NCBI GenBank assembly: GCA_018005585.1
Contig: JAGMZX010000035.1
Span: 1-44,595 of the forward strand
DNA length: 44,595 nucleotides
Direction: 5' to 3'
From: Candidatus Hydrogenedentota bacterium
GTDB lineage: Bacteria; Hydrogenedentota; Hydrogenedentia; Hydrogenedentales; JAGMZX01
The translations under genes and the position numbers were made by a program. Below, piece after piece: positions 1 through 6,407 of this stretch. The stretch's first letter is position 1. Every line of letters starts with the position of its first letter. A model generated the notes under the pieces. That model was not told where the DNA came from, did no database searches, and saw only the letters and a program-made list of their open reading frames with translations.

Positions 1-1371
1 GGCTTGCTTTACCTGGAGGAACTCAATGCCGACGGTAATGAGCTGACGACGCTGGACGGTTTGCCCGCTGCGCCGTCACTCCAGGCACTCCACCTCGCGC
101 GCAATGCGATTACGGATATCTCGCCATTAGAGGCGTTGCCGAATCTCCTCTGGCTGGACCTTTCCGAAAACACCTTGCCCGACCTGACCCCGGTTGCGGC
201 CCTCACCGGTTTGGAGGAGTTGGTTCTGCGCAAGTGCGGAGTCAGCAGTCTAACCGCACTGAGCGGCCTGACCGCGCTGGTTGCGCTGGACGTCTCTCAA
301 AACGTATTGACCACGCTGGATGAGTTGCCGTCAGCGGCGGCGTTGCTCCGCGTTGAGGCGCGCGAAAACACGATTACGGACATCGGCGCGTTGACCGGCG
401 CCCTGAGCCTGGAATATCTGGACCTCTCCAAGAATCAGATAGCGGACATTACTCCATTGACCGGCCTGACCGGGCTCACGCGGTTATATCTCACCCAGAA
501 CCGGATAAAGCAGATTGGCGCGCTCAGCGGCATGTCATCGCTGTTCGAGTTGACGCTTGCATTCAATCAGGTAGACGACATTTCACCTCTGCCGCCGACG
601 GCCACTCTTTACCTCCTCGATCTCCGGGGCTGCGCATTCAGCGACGTGCAGGCACTGGCGCCGCTTCTCGGTCTGGAGTATTTGAATGCCGGCGCCAACC
701 GGGTCACGGATATCAGCCCGCTGGCGCCGCTCGTTTTCTTGCGCGAATTGTACCTCGACTCGAACAGCATCACGAATATCGACGCTCTTTCCGGAATGGT
801 TCAGCTCGAGCGGCTCGATCTGTCATCCAATCGCGTCGCCGAGGTGGACGCGCTCGCGCCGCTGATCCAGTTACGTTATCTCAATATCACGGCCAGCTAT
901 TTCTTTGGCGGGACCATCAGCGATATCGCGCCTCTGGCCGGGCTGACCAAGCTCACCCATCTCTACTTGTCCGACCAGGAAATCGCCGACGTGACGGCCC
1001 TTTCCGGCCTGACGGCGCTTACGCATCTATACCTGAGCTATAACCAGATTACCGACCTTTCGCCGCTGGCAGGATTGAATGACCTGAGCACGGTCGCGCT
1101 GGCGCAGAACCAGATCAATGAGGTAAGCGCGCTTGTGTCGAATCCAGGTATTGGCGCAGGGGACGTTCTATATCTTCGCGGAAACCCGCTCAGTCAGAAT
1201 GCGCTGTGTAATGATATTCCGCTGCTGGCGGCGCGCGTGCAGGTGCTCACGTTCGACGGCGAGTGCCTGGGCGGGCGCGGGGCGGTCGTGCGGCCCGACC
1301 GGATTATTCCCTCTTACGCCGCCTTCCTGACGAACAATATCAAGAGATCCGGCGCATTGGCCGGGTCGTAG
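1..1371 (+). CDS. Leucine-rich repeat protein, 5'-truncated
   Basis: The frame is open from base 1, so the true start lies upstream and about 456 residues of the C-terminal part are seen. Almost the whole segment is tandem repeats of about 22 residues with the internalin-like pattern LxxLxxLxLxxNxIxDIxPLxxL (for example SLEYLDLSKNQIADITPLTG). One longer irregular repeat lies near bases 880-930 (YFFGGTISDIAPLAG). A short capping segment follows (LRGNPLSQNALCNDIPLL) and then a tail with no membrane anchor or sorting motif. LRR arrays of this type bind protein or glycan partners outside the cell or at its surface; the ligand here cannot be told. The last 58 bases overlap a convergent methyltransferase gene, so the terminal residues may be read-through rather than conserved protein. 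The fold is certain; the role is not. Confidence 0.85.
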   Translation, partial: GLLYLEELNADGNELTTLDGLPAAPSLQALHLARNAITDISPLEALPNLLWLDLSENTLPDLTPVAALTGLEELVLRKCGVSSLTALSGLTALVALDVSQNVLTTLDELPSAAALLRVEARENTITDIGALTGALSLEYLDLSKNQIADITPLTGLTGLTRLYLTQNRIKQIGALSGMSSLFELTLAFNQVDDISPLPPTATLYLLDLRGCAFSDVQALAPLLGLEYLNAGANRVTDISPLAPLVFLRELYLDSNSITNIDALSGMVQLERLDLSSNRVAEVDALAPLIQLRYLNITASYFFGGTISDIAPLAGLTKLTHLYLSDQEIADVTALSGLTALTHLYLSYNQITDLSPLAGLNDLSTVALAQNQINEVSALVSNPGIGAGDVLYLRGNPLSQNALCNDIPLLAARVQVLTFDGECLGGRGAVVRPDRIIPSYAAFLTNNIKRSGALAGS

Positions 1372-2057
1372 GGGCTTCCGTCAAACGAGCCAAACGTCTC
1401 ACGCACGCTGAACCCTTGACCCGCCGCCACGCCGCTGATTTCGTCCGCGGTCCAGTTGCGAAGCACCGCCGTCTCGCTGACGCTCGTCCGGCCCGAGCCC
1501 GCCCCGACAAAGAAGCTGAGGTTCAGCAGCGTGTGTGCGCCGTCGGGAACCAGGTTTTTCACGGCGATGACCGGCGCGCCGTCCACGGTGGCGCGCTCGA
1601 TGCGGTGGCGGGGCTGCTGCGCCGAAGGCGCGGCGTAATTCAGCAACTGCACGAAGCACAATGCGTTCGGGCACAGCGCAGCGCGCAACCCCGAAAACAC
1701 CGTATCGAGGTCCGCCTCGGTTGCAATGAGCGACAACGAATTGCCCAGACACAACGCCCAATCGCAGGGCCCGCCTTCAATCCGCCGCATGTCGCCCACA
1801 CGATACGTGATATGAGGATGCGGGCGAACGCGGCGCGCGTAATCGATCATGTCCGCGCTGAGGTCGGTTGCCAGGACCGTCGCGCCCGCTTCGGCGAGCA
1901 GCAGCGCATGCAACCCCGTTCCGCACGCGAGCTCCAGCACGTTGCCGCCCGGCGCTTCCCTCAGCAAGCGCAGAAGCAGCGGGCGTTCCCGTTCAATGCG
2001 GCCCGCCTTGCTCGCGAGCGCATCGTAATACGGCGCAGTCGAAGTGAAGACGGGCAT
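1314..2057 (-). CDS. Class I SAM-dependent methyltransferase
   Basis: A 247-residue protein. The SAM-binding motif I is ELACGTG at residues 42-48, followed by an acidic loop (ATDLSADMI) and the GDMRRIEGGPCDWALCLGN segment, which matches motif II/post-II of Rossmann-fold methyltransferases (Methyltransf_25 type). The C-terminal half (SETAVLRNWTADEI) resembles the lid seen in small-molecule methyltransferases. The substrate is unknown. The ATG lies 3 bases after the nrfA stop on the same strand, so it is probably translationally coupled and the last gene of an nrfH-nrfA operon. A role in nitrite respiration is not implied by the family. Its 3' end overlaps the LRR gene on the other strand by 58 bases. 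Confidence 0.85.
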   Translation of the reverse strand: MPVFTSTAPYYDALASKAGRIERERPLLLRLLREAPGGNVLELACGTGLHALLLAEAGATVLATDLSADMIDYARRVRPHPHITYRVGDMRRIEGGPCDWALCLGNSLSLIATEADLDTVFSGLRAALCPNALCFVQLLNYAAPSAQQPRHRIERATVDGAPVIAVKNLVPDGAHTLLNLSFFVGAGSGRTSVSETAVLRNWTADEISGVAAGQGFSVRETFGSFDGSPYDPANAPDLLILFVRKAA

Positions 2058-2060
2058 GAC

Positions 2061-3587
2061 CTAGGATGCCGCCCCGGCCGGAGCCTCGGCCTGGGGTACA
2101 GGCATTTCGGGCGCACTGGCCGCGGGCGGCGCCATGGCCTCGGGCGCGGCGGCAGGCTCTTGCGCCGGCCGCACGGCAACCGCGGACGACGAGGTCAGCG
2201 CGATTTGCCCGTGCCGCAGATGGTCCATGGCCAGGAACAGCACGCGCGCGGCCTCCTGCGGCGCATGGAAACCGGTCGAGTTTTCCGCCTCAACAAAATC
2301 GATTAAGAACGAGGCCCTGCGCTGATAATCGCGCGCCTGCGCGAGCTGCGCCTCGGGCAACCCCGCGTCCTGACCGGCCTTGATCGCGTCGATAAGCGCG
2401 ATGAGCGCGTCCATTGCCATATTCCGCATTTCAAATGTCTTCGACTGGATATTTTCGGCGCGCGCGCGCAGTTCGTCCTCGGACAGCTTGTGGCAGGTCT
2501 GACACGCGTGGTTGATATTCAGTAACGGGCTGCGCACGTGGTGGTCGCTGACCTTCATCGCCCCCACGCGGGTGTAGGGCATGTGACAATCGGCGCACGC
2601 GACGCCGGAACGCGCGTGGATGCCTTGGTTCCACATTTCGAACTCGGGGTGTTGCGCCTTGAGCATGGGCGCGCCAGTTTCGGCGTGTTGCCAGTCCTGG
2701 AAACCGGTCTCGTCGTAATACGCCAGAATCTGGTCCGCGAGCAAGCCGCCGAACCACGGGTAGGTCAGGCGCTTTTCGTCGCCCTTGAAGTAGTATTCGA
2801 CATGGCATTGGCCGCATACGAAAGCCCGCATCTCCTGGCGCGTGGCCGACGCGTTCACGTCGTAATCGGGCACGCCCTGCGACGCCTTCCACGCACGGAT
2901 GCCCTCGATGAAGCCGGGCCGCGTCACGCGTAACTGCATGGTGTCCGGATCGTGGCAATCGATGCAGGACACGGGGTGCTCGACCAGCTTGCGCGCTTCC
3001 GCGTAGGGCATCGCGTTCATGCGCTCGAAGCCGCGGATTAGGTCGCCGTCGCCGAGGCGCTTGTAGGGCAGATAAACCGAAGCGTGGCAGTGCAGGCACG
3101 CGCCCGGCTGCGGTTTCTGGTGCCGTTGCGTGAAAGACTGGTCCTCGAGCATGTACGCGTGGCCGCGTTCCTCCCGGAAATCGATCGCGAAGGCGTAGCC
3201 GGCCCACATGCGCTTGAGACGCGGGTCCTCCTCGATTCGGGATTGCGATACGACCGACCGCGGGTCCGCCTGGTCCGGCGTGCGCGGCAACGCCTCGCTG
3301 CCGCCGAAGCGGGTCCGCACCATGTCGACGGTGCGCCGGTACATGTCATATTGCTGCGGGAAATTCTTGCCCCAGACTGTGGGGTCTTCCGTCTCGTCGG
3401 TCAATTCGACGACGCGGAAGAAGGGGTTGCGCGCTTCCTGTTGCCTTTCGAAGATGTTGACCAACAGGGCGGTCACCCCGAAGACGACCAGAGCCGTCAC
3501 GACGATGGTCACAACAAGCGCGGGCAGAAGCTTTCGGGGCGTGCCCGCCGGGCCGCTGCCTTCCGGCGCAGTATGACTTCCATTCAC
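2061..3587 (-). CDS. nrfA: Pentaheme cytochrome c nitrite reductase NrfA (CXXCH heme-1 type)
   Basis: Catalyses six-electron reduction of nitrite to ammonium on the periplasmic side. The GTG start at 3587 is chosen because CGGAGGAG sits 7 bases upstream; a longer frame to 3707 would run into nrfH. The 508 residues show an N-terminal membrane anchor (about 19-46) and five heme motifs: CLHCH 164-168, CIDCH 208-212, CGQCH 258-262, CADCH 331-335 and CQTCH 362-366. The family signatures CHVEYYF (calcium/active-site Glu-Tyr) and KAQH (310-313) are present, as is the distal His of SDHHVRSP. The first, catalytic heme motif ends in His rather than the classic Lys, which marks the known CXXCH subgroup of NrfA. 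The C-terminus carries an Ala/Pro-rich tail of about 35 residues that is not part of the fold. The gene is coupled to nrfH upstream. Confidence 0.96.
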   Translation of the reverse strand: MNGSHTAPEGSGPAGTPRKLLPALVVTIVVTALVVFGVTALLVNIFERQQEARNPFFRVVELTDETEDPTVWGKNFPQQYDMYRRTVDMVRTRFGGSEALPRTPDQADPRSVVSQSRIEEDPRLKRMWAGYAFAIDFREERGHAYMLEDQSFTQRHQKPQPGACLHCHASVYLPYKRLGDGDLIRGFERMNAMPYAEARKLVEHPVSCIDCHDPDTMQLRVTRPGFIEGIRAWKASQGVPDYDVNASATRQEMRAFVCGQCHVEYYFKGDEKRLTYPWFGGLLADQILAYYDETGFQDWQHAETGAPMLKAQHPEFEMWNQGIHARSGVACADCHMPYTRVGAMKVSDHHVRSPLLNINHACQTCHKLSEDELRARAENIQSKTFEMRNMAMDALIALIDAIKAGQDAGLPEAQLAQARDYQRRASFLIDFVEAENSTGFHAPQEAARVLFLAMDHLRHGQIALTSSSAVAVRPAQEPAAAPEAMAPPAASAPEMPVPQAEAPAGAAS

Positions 3588-3615
3588 GATGCTTCTCCTC
3601 CGGCTGAATTCCGGT

Positions 3616-4080
3616 TTAGTCCAATTCCATATGGCCGACCGAACGATGGCACGCGATGCAGGACACCTGCTCCGCGTGCGCCAGGCTCGAGTCCATCGCC
3701 TCGACAATGTCTTGATGACAATACCGGCACGCTTCCTCCGTGATGGCCTTGTTCACCGGCGTGATCTGGATGGGCTCATGGAACCAGCCCGTCGTGAAGG
3801 CCATGGAGTGGTGATAGCCGTTACGCGCCTTCGTATAGTACTTTCCGAAGAAGTTGTGGGGCGTGTGGCAATCGTTGCAGACGGCCACCGCGTGATGGCT
3901 CGACTTGCGCCACGCGTCATAATGGTCGCGCATGATATGGCAATTGGCGCAGGCGGCCGGGTCGTTGGTCAGATACGAGGCGCCCTTGGCATATAGGAAC
4001 GTGTAGCCCCCAACGCCCATGAGCGCGCCCGTCACGACACACGAAACCAGCGCCGCTCCGATCACAGCGTTTCTTTTCAT
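3616..4080 (-). CDS. nrfH: Tetraheme quinol dehydrogenase NrfH
   Basis: NrfH is a membrane-anchored NapC/NirT-family cytochrome that oxidises menaquinol and feeds electrons to NrfA. The 154 residues contain one N-terminal transmembrane helix (about 6-30) and four heme c motifs: CANCH 44-48, CNDCH 68-72, CRYCH 118-122 and CIACH 141-145. The CANCHIMRDHYDAW segment is typical of NrfH, whose first heme has an unusual Met ligand in the characterised Desulfovibrio enzyme. The length matches the family. The gene lies 28 bases upstream of nrfA on the same strand, the usual nrfHA order of bacteria that lack nrfBCD. A sigma70-like promoter is visible upstream, at 4139-4168. Confidence 0.96.
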   Translation of the reverse strand: MKRNAVIGAALVSCVVTGALMGVGGYTFLYAKGASYLTNDPAACANCHIMRDHYDAWRKSSHHAVAVCNDCHTPHNFFGKYYTKARNGYHHSMAFTTGWFHEPIQITPVNKAITEEACRYCHQDIVEAMDSSLAHAEQVSCIACHRSVGHMELD

Positions 4081-4138
4081 GCCTCCGACCGCTCCCGTAT
4101 GACCGGTTTTCCCGCGAGGCCCCCTGTTGACTTCGTTA

Positions 4139-4168
4139 CTAATACCAAGCCCGCCCCCGATGCGTCAA
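4139..4168 (-). promoter_or_regulatory. Predicted sigma70-like promoter for nrfHA
   Basis: On the minus strand, TTGACG (4168-4163) and TATTAG (4144-4139) are separated by 18 bases and lie 58 bases before the nrfH ATG. The -35 box overlaps the stop codon of the upstream ferredoxin gene. I see no clear FNR box (TTGAT-N4-ATCAA) next to it. Confidence 0.45.
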
Positions 4169-4884
4169 GGCGGGCCCCCGGCCTGCCGCGTCTCGCGAAC
4201 GGCGCCGTCGAATCCGATGACCGCCACGTTCATCGGCACGGCCTTTCCCGCCATCGCCATGCCGGCCTGCACGATGCGCGGCAGCCCCTGACAGCAGGGC
4301 ACTTCCATAACCGCGACCGTCACGCGCGCTATTTCAGACCCGGAGAAGATCTCGCCGAACTTGTGCGCGTATTCGCCCGCGGGGTCGAACTTGGGGCAGC
4401 CAAGCACGACGACTTTGCCCGCGAGCAGCGTATCGTGAAACGCGGGGCTCGCCACGGGCACGCAATCCGCCGCCACGAGCAGATGCGCGCCTTGCAGCCA
4501 CGGGGCGCCCGGCGGGACAAGACGAATCTGGACCGGCCAGTTGCCCAGCGCCGACGGCTTCTTTTCAACGGAAGCCGGCGCCGCCGCGGGCGTCCCTGCC
4601 AGTACGCGCGATTGCGCGCCGGGGCAGGCGTGGCCGCGCGGCGCGGCAGCCGGCGCGGGCGCGAGCGTTTCGTCGAAGGGTTCGGCTTCACGCTCGATGA
4701 CCTGAATCGCGCCGGTGGGACACTCGCCGAGACACGCGCCGAGCCCGTCGCAACAACGGTCCGCCACCAGCCGCGCTTTTCCGTTTTCAATCACGAGCGC
4801 ACCCTCCGCGCACGAGGGCACGCATTTCCCGCAGCCATTACACAGGCGCTCGTCGATTTGCACAATTTTCCGCATCATCTTCAT
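4165..4884 (-). CDS. Two-cluster [4Fe-4S] ferredoxin-like protein
   Basis: A 239-residue cytoplasmic protein. The N-terminus holds a classical CNGCGKCVPSC cluster site (C15, C18, C21, C25) and a second, modified site CCDGLGACLGECP (C44/C45, C51, C55) in which GLG replaces the usual spacing. An Ala/Pro-rich linker follows (about 70-110). The C-terminal domain of about 125 residues contains further Cys (AADCVP, LGCPKFD, EVPCCQG) that could bind another cofactor. Similar proteins are usually annotated simply as 4Fe-4S dicluster proteins of anaerobes. The ATG at 4884 has AGGAG 9 bases upstream. The gene sits between the glycosyltransferase (25 bases away) and nrfH (84 bases), so a redox or regulatory link with nitrite reduction is suggested only by position. 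Confidence 0.85.
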   Translation of the reverse strand: MKMMRKIVQIDERLCNGCGKCVPSCAEGALVIENGKARLVADRCCDGLGACLGECPTGAIQVIEREAEPFDETLAPAPAAAPRGHACPGAQSRVLAGTPAAAPASVEKKPSALGNWPVQIRLVPPGAPWLQGAHLLVAADCVPVASPAFHDTLLAGKVVVLGCPKFDPAGEYAHKFGEIFSGSEIARVTVAVMEVPCCQGLPRIVQAGMAMAGKAVPMNVAVIGFDGAVRETRQAGGPP

Positions 4885-4909
4885 GACGGTTCTCCTGGAA
4901 AGGGTCCCT

Positions 4910-5866
4910 TCACTCGTCTTGCGCGCGACGGCGCGCGGGATCGAAGTGACGGCGGCGCGTTGCCGCGATACGCGGCAGCCGGGCGAGGCAGTGCGCGGCG
5001 ATGTTCAAGGCATGCCACGCGCCTCGGGGCCACGGCGCCATGGCGCAGGCGAGGCTCGTCCCGGTTGCGGCGGCCAGCATGCGCAACACATTGCGGGAGA
5101 GGCCGTGGTGCGGATCCTTGAGCAGAAAAAGATACCGCGCCTGCGTTTCATTCCGCCAGCGGTGAAAGACGGCGCGCGTGTCCCGCGGCCCGGGCGGCTC
5201 GCTGAGTTTGCCATGCGCGTGATACAGATACGCTCCGGGGGCAAGCAGAATCTCACAACCCAGCCAGCGCGCGCGTGCGCACAGGTCGTCGTCGATACCG
5301 TAGAACCAGAACAGGGGATCAAATTCGCCCACCAGTTCCCAGACGTCCCGGCGCGCAAAAATGGCCGCGCCGATAATGGTGGGCAACGGGTAGGTCTGGC
5401 GCAGCGGCCGGCCGAGTACCGCGTCTTCGATAAGCTCGCGCGCCCGCAGTATGTGTTTGTAGGCGTTATTGTCTATCCTGCCCGGCTCGCGGAAATTGAG
5501 TTGCAGCGGCGTAAACAAGCTGCAGGGACGCGCATCGGAAGCGGCTACAAGACACTCGGCCGACCCAGGGGCAAGTTCCGTGTCGTCGTTCATCACGAGC
5601 ACATGCGTCGCGGCGCCATCAGCCAGGAGCGTCGTCATGCCGCGATTCAGCACCTCGACAATGTGACGGTTATCGGGAGTGCGTTGCACCTGCACGCGCT
5701 CGCCAAACGACGCGGCCACTTCAGACGTTTCGTCCGTAGAGCCGTTGTCCATCACAAGCACGCGGATATCGAGCATCTCGTTTGCGTCGCGCAGCGCGGA
5801 CGCAATACACCGGTTCAGGAAGTCGGCGCGATTGTACGCGGTGATAAGGACGCGAAGCTGAACCAC
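4910..5866 (-). CDS. Family 2 glycosyltransferase
   Basis: GT-A fold glycosyltransferase of the rhamnosyltransferase-like GT2 group, acting at the cytoplasmic face on surface-glycan precursors. From the GTG at 5866 (318 residues; GGTGGAG is 5 bases upstream) the protein starts QLRVLITAYNRADFLNRC, the nucleotide-binding beta strand. It continues with VMDNGSTDET, the DxD-like metal site VLVMNDDTEL, and the acceptor/base region GEFDPLFWFYGIDDDLCAR. The C-terminal RWRNETQARYLFLLKDP is common to this group. An upstream in-frame ATG at 5902 is an alternative start with a poorer ribosome site. Donor and acceptor sugars cannot be deduced. It may be co-transcribed with the ferredoxin gene 25 bases downstream. 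Confidence 0.9.
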   Translation of the reverse strand: MVQLRVLITAYNRADFLNRCIASALRDANEMLDIRVLVMDNGSTDETSEVAASFGERVQVQRTPDNRHIVEVLNRGMTTLLADGAATHVLVMNDDTELAPGSAECLVAASDARPCSLFTPLQLNFREPGRIDNNAYKHILRARELIEDAVLGRPLRQTYPLPTIIGAAIFARRDVWELVGEFDPLFWFYGIDDDLCARARWLGCEILLAPGAYLYHAHGKLSEPPGPRDTRAVFHRWRNETQARYLFLLKDPHHGLSRNVLRMLAAATGTSLACAMAPWPRGAWHALNIAAHCLARLPRIAATRRRHFDPARRRAQDE

Positions 5867-6407
5867 GGATGCTCCACCTTGCGGCAGGTCTCTGCCGGCC
5901 ATCGACTGGCCTGCCGGCCGCCGCGCATCCTGCCTGAACGCGCCGGGGCAACGCAATTCCGGCTTGGGGCCGCGGCCGCTTCCCGCCCGGAAGGAAGGCG
6001 CGAGCACCCGCCTTCGCGAAATACCCCGGCCCGGCGGTCGCCTCGCCTTCGTTCACGATCATCTTGAGACGGCCGTCGCGCGGCTGGGTGACACCGAGAT
6101 TCGTGACCGGGCCGGGGCGGGTTTATCGGCTCAAACACGGCAGTCTTCCCTTTCTCTGTGTGTTGGTTCCCATGGTTAGGCACTGTCTCCGCCGGATTGC
6201 ATACCGGGACGCGTCAAGCCGAGCACAAGAACTGGACGGCGCAGAAGACGAAAAGGACACCGGCGGCGTGAACCAAGCTGCTTGTCCTTGAACGCTCCCT
6301 TGGGTTCTCTCCGTCGTTTCCTTGGTAATCGTCCTTGGCCGCTGCCGTCCCTGGAATCCCGCTGAGACCCGGTATATGCTTGCGTTTCTCGCACGGGAGA
6401 CGATGGC
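5867..6407. other. Divergent intergenic region, no supported gene
   Basis: This stretch of about 540 bases separates the leftward glycosyltransferase gene from the rightward mannosidase gene. Short open frames exist on both strands, but none has a good ribosome site together with recognisable protein. On the minus strand, about 6000-6120, one frame reads like ordinary protein (GVTQPRDGRLKMIVNEGEA) but is bounded by a stop just upstream, so it may be a decayed gene fragment. A weak promoter for the mannosidase may be CTGGAA (6351-6356) with TATATG (6373-6378). Confidence 0.4.

Noticed and set aside
1263-2306. Plus-strand frame of 347 codons opposite the methyltransferase
   Set aside because: Antisense to a methyltransferase with clear motifs; composition of a shadow frame.
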